DNA of 45,587 bases from Ardenticatenales bacterium. GTDB lineage: Bacteria; Chloroflexota; Anaerolineae; Promineifilales; Promineifilaceae. Made by a program: the position numbers and the translations under genes. The stretch is taken from positions 1-45,587 of the forward strand of contig JACKBM010000057.1 of the NCBI GenBank assembly GCA_020634575.1. The letters run 5' to 3'. A model generated the notes under the pieces. That model saw nothing but the letters and a program-made list of their open reading frames with translations. It searched no databases and was not told the origin of the DNA. This document shows, in pieces, positions 7,779 to 15,690 of this stretch (the stretch's first letter is position 1; each line of letters begins with the position of its first letter).

Positions 7779-10106
7779 CTAGTCCTGGGACCCGGCCGCG
7801 CCACCAGCTGAAGCAACGGCTGGCAGTAACAGGGGCAGCGTAACCGTAAAGACAGACCCCTGACCCAACTCGCTGGTCACTTCAATCTTGCCGTTCATCA
7901 ACTCGACAAATTGCTGCACAATTGAGAGACCGAGGCCAACACCAAAAGCACTGGTCCGCGCCGAATCCTCGGCCTGCCAGAATGGCTCAAAGATATTCTC
8001 CAGATCGGTTTCCGCAATTCCCCGACCCTGATCACGGACAGAAAACAACCACGAATCCTGACGAGCACGCCCGATTTCGATGGTGATGCTGCCGGAATCG
8101 CTGTATTTGATGGCGTTGCTCACGAGGTTGATGACGATCTGTTGCAGGCGCAGGGGATCACCCAGCAACATGGCCGGCATCTCCGCACTATAGCCCATGA
8201 CCAGGGACAGCCCCTTTTCATCAGCCAGCGGCTTCATCTGCGCCTGGATCTGGTCAAAGAGGTCAACCGGCCGGAACGGCTCATTGTTCAGTGCCACCTT
8301 TTTGCTGGACAATTCCGCCTGAGCCAACAGCTGCGTGACAAGCGTACGCAAGTATTGGGCATTCTTGAGCACTTTGCTATTCGCGGCAGCCTGTTTGTCG
8401 TTCAGCTTGCCGTAAACGTCACTTTCCAGCATGCTCGAGAATAGCAGAATCACCGAAAGCGGCGTGCGCAATTCATGATTCACCTGCGTCAAAATACGTG
8501 ACTTAACCTGGTTGGCTGCCACCGCCCGCTCGTACAGCAGCGCATTCTCCATCGCCAGGGCAACCTGTCCGGCAATTGACAGAATGAGGGTGCTCTCATC
8601 CCGGCTAAATTCTCGTTTGTGCCGGCTTTCCCATAACTCCAGCGTGCCAATGGGCCGGCCTTTCACCTGTAGGGGCACCTTGAACACCGTCTGGCCACCG
8701 TAGCGAGCCAGATGGCTTTTCTCACGCGGGTTGATCCCGGCCTCATCAACATGAACAACGTAATTCTGATTGGGCATCTGCAGCCAGAGGGCTGACCGGC
8801 CAAAATCCTCTTCCATCCGATAGGAAAAACCCAGGTTGGACACACGTTCTGGCGCGGAGGCTTTTGGCCCATAATACTCAGCGACCACCGTCAGCGTTCC
8901 CAACTCCTCATCCCATTCACTGATGTAGGCGCTGGTCATGTCGAGCAATTGGGTGGCCGTGCGCAGGGTCGTTTCCAAAACCGGTTTCAAGGCCAGGTCG
9001 GCGGAAAGCTCCGCCGAAAACTTGTTTAGCGTCTCCAGGACGCGGTTTCGCGACGCCAGCAGCTGTTCCGTACGTTTAAGCTGAGTAATATCGCGCAAAC
9101 TGATGAGCTGACCCTGCTTGATATGGCGGTGATTCAACAACGGTGAAAGCCGCAGGTCATAATCATAATTGTTGAAGGAAGCCTGTATCTGGCTGGCCGG
9201 GCCCTGGCTAATCAAATGCGCCAGTTGGGCGCCGACCGGCGACACTTCGGCCAGACGCTGGCCAATGAAAGAGGATTGGCTCGCTGCCAGCAAGTCGCGA
9301 GCGGTCGGGTTCACATCCACGACACGCCCAGCCGTGTCGATGGCGATCAGGGCGTCGGTCAGATTTTCCACCGCAAAACGGCGGGCCACCGGCACCAGAT
9401 CAAAAAGGCGGGTGCGGAAGATGGCAGCGGCGATCAGGAGGGCAGACATACCCAGGGCAAAGGGGGACCAATCCAGGCCCGGCACCGGATTAAGGCCAGT
9501 CACAAAAAAGAAGTTGCCGGCCAACGGCATCAGCGCCCCCACCAGCAGGGAGGCATTTTGCCAGCGATAAGCCCGGTCATAGCGGAAAAAGGCCATCAGG
9601 AGAAAGGTGGTGCTGGTGAACATCAGGATATAGGCGTAAATCCAGTAAACCCAGAACCAGGGACCGTAAGTCACTTTCAAAGTGGCTAACTGACCGGGAT
9701 CGGCAATCGCCGTCGTGCGCCAGATCAGATGGAACTGATTGTGCATGAGGGCAAAAAAGAAGGTCAGGGCAGGTAAGGCCAGTAAGGCGAGGACCCGGTT
9801 ACGCTGTAGCCAGCTGTTCCGGCCGGTGTAGCTCATGGCAAACAAAAACCAGCTAGCCGGAACCGACGTGATACCCAGATATTGCCATTGCCCCCAGAAA
9901 ATTTTCTGCTCCAGGGTCGGCACGGCAATTTCGAGGCCGTACCCAAACGACCAGATGGTCGCCGCCAAAGCCAGTGCAGTAAACGGCAACGCCCAAAGAC
10001 CAAGCCGGCGGCGTCGCCAGGAAAATATTGCGAGACTCAATGTCAGTGTGCCAGCCACAAACAGGGCGTAGACAGCCACATTGAACTCAAGGTTAGCCAT
10101 ACCCAT
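7779..10106 (-). CDS. 7TM-PAS-GAF sensor histidine kinase
   Basis: A 775-residue membrane sensor kinase. The first about 230 residues contain seven hydrophobic segments matching the N-terminal 7TM domain of bacterial histidine kinases. A PAS domain follows (about 240-345, with NLTDALIAIDTAGRVVDVNPTA). Then come a GAF domain (about 370-520), a HisKA domain with phospho-acceptor His544 in NHELRTPL, and an HATPase_c domain with N box NLVSNAIKY, G1 DQGRGI and G2 GVGLGLS. The signal is unknown. No response regulator is adjacent. The start is ATG at 10106, preceded by GAGG 6 nt upstream; ATG at 10100 is an alternative. A strong minus-strand terminator lies past the stop. Confidence 0.92.
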   Translation of the reverse strand: MGMANLEFNVAVYALFVAGTLTLSLAIFSWRRRRLGLWALPFTALALAATIWSFGYGLEIAVPTLEQKIFWGQWQYLGITSVPASWFLFAMSYTGRNSWLQRNRVLALLALPALTFFFALMHNQFHLIWRTTAIADPGQLATLKVTYGPWFWVYWIYAYILMFTSTTFLLMAFFRYDRAYRWQNASLLVGALMPLAGNFFFVTGLNPVPGLDWSPFALGMSALLIAAAIFRTRLFDLVPVARRFAVENLTDALIAIDTAGRVVDVNPTARDLLAASQSSFIGQRLAEVSPVGAQLAHLISQGPASQIQASFNNYDYDLRLSPLLNHRHIKQGQLISLRDITQLKRTEQLLASRNRVLETLNKFSAELSADLALKPVLETTLRTATQLLDMTSAYISEWDEELGTLTVVAEYYGPKASAPERVSNLGFSYRMEEDFGRSALWLQMPNQNYVVHVDEAGINPREKSHLARYGGQTVFKVPLQVKGRPIGTLELWESRHKREFSRDESTLILSIAGQVALAMENALLYERAVAANQVKSRILTQVNHELRTPLSVILLFSSMLESDVYGKLNDKQAAANSKVLKNAQYLRTLVTQLLAQAELSSKKVALNNEPFRPVDLFDQIQAQMKPLADEKGLSLVMGYSAEMPAMLLGDPLRLQQIVINLVSNAIKYSDSGSITIEIGRARQDSWLFSVRDQGRGIAETDLENIFEPFWQAEDSARTSAFGVGLGLSIVQQFVELMNGKIEVTSELGQGSVFTVTLPLLLPAVASAGGAAGSQD

Positions 10107-10472
10107 GGCATGCCTCAGTGTGGTGGATTATTAAATAGGCAGGGATGGGAAGACCTGGGCCAATAAAACAGCCCAAAACCACATCTTTCCATTTTGAGCG
10201 CCTTGAGCACGGCTGTCCCTCCGGCAGCAGGCTGACAAACCAGAGCGAATGCTCCACCTGTCTTCTAATCAGGCGCCTTTCCGTACGTGGCCAGATCCCC
10301 TTCACTTGCTTGAAGAGCAAACGCTCGTACCAAACAATAGCCGTCTTCGAAGGTTGGCTATTGCTCCCGGCTGTTATTGTACATCCGGCCGGTATTTGTT
10401 CAAGATAGGAAGTTACACTTTGGAGCAGCGCCAGACCTTGTGTTGGCGCGGGACAGCCAGCCGCTCACCCCA
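10107..10472. other. 366-bp gene-free stretch upstream of the 7TM kinase
   Basis: I see no convincing gene. On the minus strand a TACAAT hexamer (10381-10376) could be a -10 box for the kinase, which would give a leader of about 270 nt. Within that leader is an 8-bp dyad, CAATAGCC (10335-10342) and GGCTATTG (10356-10363). A 75-codon minus-strand frame (10093-10320) has a TTG start and overlaps the kinase start; it has no recognisable features and I do not call it a gene. Confidence 0.5.
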
Positions 10473-11360
10473 TCAGGCCGCCAGCGCCGCCAGCCGCGCC
10501 AGCAAATCAGCCCGCACCGGCTCACTGAGCCCCGCATACGAGCGCACCCCGGCCTGCCAATCTGCCAGCGTGATTTCTGCCCTGTCGCCATCCCACACTT
10601 GCCAGGCCAATTCCAGCGATATCCGGTACATCGCGTCTGGCGCCTGCGCCCAAACCTCTTTGAAGAAGCGCGGCACCAATGGTTGGAGCTCCGGGGCGAG
10701 GATGGTGTCGTTATAAAAAGCGGCGTTTTCACTGAATGAAAGGGTCGGGTCAAAAAGCAGGCCATGGGGCTGATCCAGTCGAGCCAGATCTAGATGCACA
10801 ATCGCAATTTCCCCGTTTGGGCCGATGTACAATCGAGCTACCGTTTGGAAAAGTTGCCGGGAAATGGCGTTTCCTGTGCCCAGCGCCCCCGGATTCACAA
10901 TCAGCACCCCTTCTGCTTCATGAATAAGCGGAATGTGCCAATGGCCGGTCACCACCAGGCGGGCGCCGGCGCGGCGCCCGCGTTGCCCCAGCCGTTCCAG
11001 CTTGGGTGCCAGCCGCTCATCTGTGCGCGACGTCAGCTCGTCGATACGATCCGGGTAATGGCCATGCCACAACAGAATCCGCTGCCCGGCTAGAGAAATG
11101 ATGCTTTGCAGCGGCAACCCCAGTTTGGCTTCCGGCGTCTCATCGTTGCCGTGGACTGCCACCACCGGCCCATGCTGGCTCAACTCGTCCAGAACCCAGA
11201 GATCACCCACGTCGCCTGCATGCAGGATGAGGTCGACGCCGGCCAGCGCCTCGGCCAGGCCGGCCGGCCAACAGCGCAGCCGCAGCGGCATATGGGTATC
11301 GGACACAAGTCCCACCGTACTGACGGGGGTGAAATCAGCTGGCAACCATGGATCATTCAT
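10473..11360 (-). CDS. Calcineurin-like metallophosphoesterase, YfcE-type, extended
   Basis: A 295-residue metal-dependent phosphoesterase. All five metal-site blocks are visible: SDTH (D21, H23), HAGD (D50), HGND (N72), WHGH (H99, H101) and TGHWH (H140, H142). The metallophosphoesterase core covers about residues 14-190. The last roughly 100 residues are an extra helical region (LARLDQPHGL onward) not typical of short YfcE proteins. The substrate is unknown; family members hydrolyse phosphodiesters. The start has a good Shine-Dalgarno, AAGGAG 8 nt before ATG. The gene is divergent from the flavin reductase-like gene. Confidence 0.85.
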   Translation of the reverse strand: MNDPWLPADFTPVSTVGLVSDTHMPLRLRCWPAGLAEALAGVDLILHAGDVGDLWVLDELSQHGPVVAVHGNDETPEAKLGLPLQSIISLAGQRILLWHGHYPDRIDELTSRTDERLAPKLERLGQRGRRAGARLVVTGHWHIPLIHEAEGVLIVNPGALGTGNAISRQLFQTVARLYIGPNGEIAIVHLDLARLDQPHGLLFDPTLSFSENAAFYNDTILAPELQPLVPRFFKEVWAQAPDAMYRISLELAWQVWDGDRAEITLADWQAGVRSYAGLSEPVRADLLARLAALAA

Positions 11361-11470
11361 TATCCAAGCTCCTTGAATGAGAGTGGCTAAAAGGTTGGCC
11401 TACTTTAACAGGATTGGCAGCCATGACAGTTCCGCTAAGGCTACGGGAAGGCTACACTCTCCTGCCATGA

Positions 11471-11476
11471 TACAAT
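11471..11476 (+). promoter_or_regulatory. Possible -10 box (TACAAT) of the flavin reductase-like gene
   Basis: TACAAT preceded by GA, about 45 nt before the GTG at 11522. Transcription starting near 11483 would give a leader of roughly 40 nt carrying the AAAGGA Shine-Dalgarno (11505-11510). No good -35 hexamer is visible. The hexamer and the following GGGCCC resemble the TATAATGGGCCC before the gene at 22238. Confidence 0.35.
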
Positions 11477-11521
11477 GGGCCCCTGGCGACTCGCTAAGCT
11501 CACAAAAGGAAACTTGACACA

Positions 11522-12148
11522 GTGAAAATGAAAGATTTTGCTCCTGGTGATATTGCCAGCCGTGATTTCTACAAGATAATGACGGCAACAATCGCGCCAC
11601 GCCCCATCGCCTGGGTTTCAACAATCGACGAGGCCGGTGTAGCGAACCTGGCCCCTTTCTCGTTTTTTAATGCCGTCAGCGGCAACCCACCCACCCTGCT
11701 CTTCTGCAGCGGTGCCCGCGCCGGCGCCGTCAAGGATACCTGGTACAACATCGAGGCTACTGGCGAGTTTGTTGTCAATGTGGTCACTGAAGCGCTGGGT
11801 GAACCCATGAATCTGACGGCCACTGACCTGCCGGCAGATGTCGACGAGTTTGACTACGCGAATCTTGAGAAGTTGCCATCCACAGTGGTCCGGCCGCCAC
11901 GGGTAGCGGCCAGCCCGGTCCATTTTGAATGTCGCCTGCAGCAGATTGTGCCCATTGGTGGTACCCCCCCAACTTCGGCCATCATCATCGGCGACATCGT
12001 CCAGCTACATATTGCGGCGGACCTCCTTGATGAAAATTATCGGGTTGACATGGCGGCACTGCAGCTATTAGGCCGCCATGCCGGTAATAGCTACAGCCGT
12101 TCAACCGACTTCATCGAACTGATTCGCCCCCCGTCTCAGCTTGGTTAA
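11522..12148 (+). CDS. Flavin reductase-like FMN-binding protein
   Basis: A 208-residue protein of the flavin reductase-like/flavoredoxin family, split-barrel fold. The typical opening is visible: DFYKIMTATIAPRPIAWVST (about residues 15-34), then NLAPFSFFNAVSGNPPTL, DTWYNIEATGEFVVNVV and the C-terminal ALQLLGRHAGNSYSR. Family members bind FMN and transfer electrons from NAD(P)H or ferredoxin, or act as partners of oxygenases; the partner here is unknown. The GTG start has AAAGGA 11 nt upstream, a better spacing than for the ATG at 11528. The gene is monocistronic by context. Confidence 0.85.
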   Translation: MKMKDFAPGDIASRDFYKIMTATIAPRPIAWVSTIDEAGVANLAPFSFFNAVSGNPPTLLFCSGARAGAVKDTWYNIEATGEFVVNVVTEALGEPMNLTATDLPADVDEFDYANLEKLPSTVVRPPRVAASPVHFECRLQQIVPIGGTPPTSAIIIGDIVQLHIAADLLDENYRVDMAALQLLGRHAGNSYSRSTDFIELIRPPSQLG

Positions 12149-12149
12149 C

Positions 12150-12183
12150 AAAAAAGGCGTGCGGCCCGTAGACCGCACGCCTT
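12150..12183 (-). terminator. Intrinsic terminator for the 17199-12237 minus-strand operon
   Basis: An 11-bp perfect stem, AAGGCGTGCGG (12154-12164) with CCGCACGCCTT (12173-12183), 8-nt loop. On the minus strand it is followed by a run of T (complement of A at 12150-12155), 54 nt beyond the anti-sigma-like stop. It also lies just after the convergent flavin reductase-like gene, for which it lacks a U-tract. Confidence 0.85.
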
Positions 12184-12236
12184 CGCAAACACGTTGAGGG
12201 CCCTAATTTAGTGGGCCAAAAAGCAATCCAGGCAAC

Positions 12237-13394
12237 TTAATCATCGTCGCCGCCACCGCCGCCGCCACCGGAACCACTGTTACCGCTACCAGAGCCGCTG
12301 TTACTGCTACCAGAACCACTGTTGCTGGTGTTCCCATCATCATCATCACAGTTGTTGCCGGAGCCGCTGCTATCACACTCCCCATCACCGTCGTCGCCGC
12401 CATCATCATCGTCGTCATCATCATCACAATTATTACCAGACCCACTGTTATCACAATCATCGTCGTCATCATCATCCGGCGTGACCACGACATCTGTGGG
12501 TGCGGCTGTGGTGGTGGGCGACGCTGTCGCTGTCACAGTAGGCGTGGCAGTCGCGGTCTCGGTCGGTTCCAGCGTTGGCGTTCCCTCATCAGTGGCTGTG
12601 GGCGAGGGTGTGCTGGTTTCCGTGGGTTCACTGGTAGCCGTGGGTTCGGGTGTTTCGGTGGGTTCGCTAGTGGCCGTCGGTTCACCGGCCGGTAACTGCA
12701 GCGGCCGATGATCCTCGTCAATAATCGTAATCACTTCCGCAATGTAGTGGCCATCTTCAGTGCGGCCCTGAATTTCAGCAAAAGCGCCGAGTTCCAGCTT
12801 GCCATTCACCACAACCTTGTCGGCAAACTCGGCCTTGAGCCCATAAATCTCAATGTAATCAAACGCCAGGACCTCAATGGTGCCCGTGCACTCAACGGCC
12901 TCATTGCGTCCGAGCGACAGCAGGCGTTCAACCTCGCTGATGCGCTCGAGCTCAAAGGATTCCTCCAGTTGCAGCCGCTCCTGGGGAGAACTGAACAACT
13001 TCAGCTGCGCCGATTCATTTAGCCGTTTGACCGGGTAAAGGGCATCACCCGGCAACGCATCCGCAGCGGCGCGCAAACTGCCAAAGCCAATGACAAGCAG
13101 CACAGCCAGCCCGCCCAGGACGGCCAACAACGGCTGCCACCAGCGCAGGCCACCGGCCGGTCTGGCTGCTGCTGCTTTCATCGAAGCGGCAGCAGCCAGA
13201 AACAATGTCTCGGAACGGGCCTGAGCCCCCGCCGCCGGTGCCAGTGACAGGCCGGACAGTTCCCGTTCAATCAAGAGTATAGGTCTGATGGCTTCAGCCT
13301 GGTCTGGATACTGCGCCAGAATCAGATCGGGATCCTGACCCGCTTCCAGTGCATCCAGGCACGCCAGCAGCACCTCGTCGTCGAAGTTACTCAT
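12237..13394 (-). CDS. DUF5667-like membrane protein, putative anti-sigma factor, Asp-rich tail
   Basis: A 385-residue protein. An N-terminal helical segment (about 1-80) could be a sigma-binding domain in the cytoplasm. A transmembrane helix at about 85-107 precedes a DUF5667-like motif (LPGDALYPVKRLNESAQL, about 114-131) and a DUF5666-like small beta domain (GTIEVLAFDYIEIYG onward, about 170-225). Then comes a Thr/Pro/Glu stalk (about 235-300) and a very acidic tail with two copies of CD(N/S)SGSGNNCDDDD (C314/C323 and C340/C349), ending in Gly/Ser. The ATG overlaps the sigma-factor stop as ATGA, so the two are translationally coupled; an anti-sigma role is inferred from this. The tail might bind Ca2+ outside the cell. 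Confidence 0.75.
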   Translation of the reverse strand: MSNFDDEVLLACLDALEAGQDPDLILAQYPDQAEAIRPILLIERELSGLSLAPAAGAQARSETLFLAAAASMKAAAARPAGGLRWWQPLLAVLGGLAVLLVIGFGSLRAAADALPGDALYPVKRLNESAQLKLFSSPQERLQLEESFELERISEVERLLSLGRNEAVECTGTIEVLAFDYIEIYGLKAEFADKVVVNGKLELGAFAEIQGRTEDGHYIAEVITIIDEDHRPLQLPAGEPTATSEPTETPEPTATSEPTETSTPSPTATDEGTPTLEPTETATATPTVTATASPTTTAAPTDVVVTPDDDDDDDCDNSGSGNNCDDDDDDDDGGDDGDGECDSSGSGNNCDDDDGNTSNSGSGSSNSGSGSGNSGSGGGGGGGDDD

Positions 13395-13951
13395 TGCATA
13401 CCCTTCCTGGCCACCAATGTCCGCTGCAAGGTCGCCAGGGCCCTTAACTGCAGCTGTTTGACTGCGTTCTCACTTTTACCGAGTTGAACGGCCACCTCTC
13501 GAAAGCGGAGACCACCCCCGTAGCGAAGTTGCAAAACAGCCTGTTGATCTTCTGTCAACTCACCCATCGCTTCACGCAGCGCTTCGTTGGTGAGATTGAG
13601 ATCGACCAGCTCATCCGGGCCTACCCCCCTGCTGGGCAGGCTATCCGACAGCTCGGTCTCTTTCTGGCGGGCTCGCTTTCGGTAGTAATCAGCCACGATG
13701 TGGCCTGCTACCCGATAAAGCCAGCCGCGCAAGGTGTTTTGCGGCGCATTCTTGTCCCGAATGGCTGACAAAAGCCGGGTGAATACCTCGCTTGTCAAAT
13801 CTTCAGCGAGGTCCCGGTCCGGGACGCGAAAGGTGATATAGCGGTAAATCGCCGTGTAGTAACGACGATGAATTTCCGCCAGAGCCCCTTGATCAAGAAC
13901 ACGCGCCCGCGCTAACAACGCCAGCTCATCCAGCTGCTGATCTTCAGTCAT
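13391..13951 (-). CDS. RNA polymerase sigma factor, ECF (sigma-70) family
   Basis: A 186-residue ECF sigma factor. Region 2 is seen at about residues 22-95 (IYRYITFRVPDRDLAEDLTSEVF, then the -10 recognition helix RGWLYRVAGHIVADYYR). Region 4 is at about 130-180 (LTEDQQAVLQLRYGGGLRFREVA and the helix-turn-helix GKSENAVKQLQLRAL). It should redirect RNA polymerase to a small regulon. It starts 9 nt after the PIG-V-like gene and overlaps the DUF5667-like gene by 4 nt, so it sits inside a five-gene run with two membrane glycosyltransferases. No autoregulatory promoter could be identified by eye. Confidence 0.93.
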   Translation of the reverse strand: MTEDQQLDELALLARARVLDQGALAEIHRRYYTAIYRYITFRVPDRDLAEDLTSEVFTRLLSAIRDKNAPQNTLRGWLYRVAGHIVADYYRKRARQKETELSDSLPSRGVGPDELVDLNLTNEALREAMGELTEDQQAVLQLRYGGGLRFREVAVQLGKSENAVKQLQLRALATLQRTLVARKGMQ

Positions 13952-13960
13952 AAACGAACG

Positions 13961-15196
13961 TCAACCTACCCAATAACCATTGGCAAACAATGCAGTGAAT
14001 AATCCCAGTCCCAGCAAGGAAAGGGCGGTGACCAACCGGTCAACCCACACCTTTTCGCCCCAGCGCGCCAGCAAAATGAAGGCCGGAAAAAGGACCCACA
14101 TATAGCGACGCTGGCTCATTAACAAGCCAGAACTGAATGAGATCATAACACCTAACCAGATGAATGTCCCCTCCGCCCATCGTCTCTGGCTCATCAGAAT
14201 GATGCCAAAGCTGAAGAAGAGAAGGACAAATAGGAGGTCGATCCAATCATTCAACGGTAAATGCCCGGCCAGGAAAGCTGCTCGCCAACCTTCCGCAGGC
14301 GTCTGCAATAAGTTGCTGACGGTCAGCCAGGGCGATTGAGCTACCCGGCCCCAGGCCGCTGATGCCGTCGCAAACCCAAATGGGTCGGCAAAACGGCGCC
14401 AGAGGTAGAACATGTAGCCCAGCGTTCCCAGCGGTGCCAGCAACGGGAATATCCCGGTCCAGATAGCTGGCCGTTGCGGCCGTTCCCGATCCAGCCATTG
14501 GCTGGCCCACTCAAAAAGCAACAACGGCACCACGATAATGCCAACCAGCCGGCTGAGCGTCGCCAGGATGCCCAATAAGCCAGCCAGCCACCAATGCCCG
14601 CGCCGCCCCGCCAGGAGTGCCGCAACTGTCACCAAAAGGAACAGAGATTCACTGTAGATCGCGCTACCGAAAAAGGCCGCCGGGAAGATCAGCAAATACC
14701 AGACGGCCCGGCCGGCAATGCGCTCATCCCATTGCTCTCTGACCAGAAGATAAAACAGAATGGACGCGCCCCAGAGCGCCAGGTTGGCGACCAGGATGCC
14801 AGCGGTAACTGCATCGCCTGTTAGCGGCAGCAGCAACCTCATGGCAAGCGGCAACAGCGGAAAAAAGGCTACATTCGGGAACGGTTCAACATCGTAAAGG
14901 TAACCTTCCTCCACAATACTGACATAAAAGCCCGTATCCCAGCGGCTGCCAAAGACATCCACAAACAGATTCTCGGTGCCGCGCAGATGATAGGCGCCCA
15001 CGCCGGCGCTACCGCCGCTCAGCGAAATTGCCAGATACGCGACCAGGACAATGCCCAGCCGTGTTATCAGGAAAGATGCCGTCGGCAATAAAAGCCAGCG
15101 GTAGGCAGCCAGTTGCCGGGATAACCAGGCTCCAAGGAGCCTGGCATCCCAGCTGGCATTGCCAAATCGATCAAGTGAACGATTGGCCGGCGCCAT
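13961..15196 (-). CDS. PIG-V-like GT-C mannosyltransferase
   Basis: A 411-residue polytopic membrane protein with about nine or more hydrophobic helices. The first extracytoplasmic loop carries SRWDTGFYVSIVEEGY (D87), matching the WD...Y..IA..GY signature of PIG-V-type GT-C enzymes, followed by NVAFFPLLPLAMRLL and IYSESLFLL, also typical. Such enzymes transfer a sugar from a polyprenyl-phosphate donor on the outer face of the membrane. The acceptor is unknown. The ATG overlaps the stop of the preceding Ig-like protein gene by one base (TAATG), and the DUF2723 gene lies further upstream, so all three are probably one glycosylation unit. Confidence 0.8.
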   Translation of the reverse strand: MAPANRSLDRFGNASWDARLLGAWLSRQLAAYRWLLLPTASFLITRLGIVLVAYLAISLSGGSAGVGAYHLRGTENLFVDVFGSRWDTGFYVSIVEEGYLYDVEPFPNVAFFPLLPLAMRLLLPLTGDAVTAGILVANLALWGASILFYLLVREQWDERIAGRAVWYLLIFPAAFFGSAIYSESLFLLVTVAALLAGRRGHWWLAGLLGILATLSRLVGIIVVPLLLFEWASQWLDRERPQRPAIWTGIFPLLAPLGTLGYMFYLWRRFADPFGFATASAAWGRVAQSPWLTVSNLLQTPAEGWRAAFLAGHLPLNDWIDLLFVLLFFSFGIILMSQRRWAEGTFIWLGVMISFSSGLLMSQRRYMWVLFPAFILLARWGEKVWVDRLVTALSLLGLGLFTALFANGYWVG

Positions 15197-15687
15197 TATT
15201 CTGACCTGATAATCGGTAGATTCTGACTAAATGGCAGCGAACCGTCGATCGTGAAGTTCGACCCAGTGAAGTTCGGCGGCGGCGGTACAACAGGCTGCCC
15301 ACCTGAGAGGGTGAAGCTGGCCGTGTCAGACGTATTCGCATCCGTCGACATCGTCACATCGTAGCTACCATTCGGGTCCGTCGGCTCGGTCCAGATCAGG
15401 AACTCAGCCTGGCCATTACCATCGGTTGTCAACGTACCAACCTCCAGGCCATCCACGTAAACCGTAGCCAGCGCATTGGGCGGGTAGTTGGCCGCCTGGA
15501 AATGGAAGGCGCTACCGGGAGCACCCACATTATCCACGACCGTCAGATCCGGCTCGTAAATGCCGCCAAAGAGCTGCCAGTTCAGCGCCTCTGCCGATAA
15601 TTTGGCAAAAGGCAACATGGCAAAGCCAGAAAACAGCAGCACCAGGGCGACGGCGGCTTTATTTAGCCAACTCTTCTTTTTTTCCAT
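15196..15687 (-). CDS. Small secreted or anchored Ig-like (IPT-like) domain protein
   Basis: A 163-residue protein. A basic N-terminus and hydrophobic stretch (about residues 10-33) form a signal peptide or anchor. Residues about 45-130 look like a single beta-sandwich domain: GAPGSAFHFQAANYPPN, YVDGLEVGTLTTDGNGQAEF, DPNGSYDVTMSTD and TASFTLSGG fit Ig-like/IPT-type domains. The last 30 residues are Pro/Ser/Asn-rich. No enzyme motif is present. It sits 3 nt after the DUF2723 gene and overlaps the PIG-V-like gene by one base, so it may be a dedicated substrate or partner of these glycosyltransferases. The fold assignment rests on pattern only. Confidence 0.65.
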   Translation of the reverse strand: MEKKKSWLNKAAVALVLLFSGFAMLPFAKLSAEALNWQLFGGIYEPDLTVVDNVGAPGSAFHFQAANYPPNALATVYVDGLEVGTLTTDGNGQAEFLIWTEPTDPNGSYDVTMSTDANTSDTASFTLSGGQPVVPPPPNFTGSNFTIDGSLPFSQNLPIIRSE

Positions 15688-15690
15688 AGA

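Noticed and set aside
10093..10320. 75-codon minus-strand frame before the 7TM kinase
   Set aside because: TTG start, overlaps the kinase start, no Shine-Dalgarno and no recognisable features.
12237..12500. Triplet-rich tract as a non-coding microsatellite
   Set aside because: It stays in frame with the upstream protein, keeps spaced Cys pairs and ends in a stop followed by a terminator.
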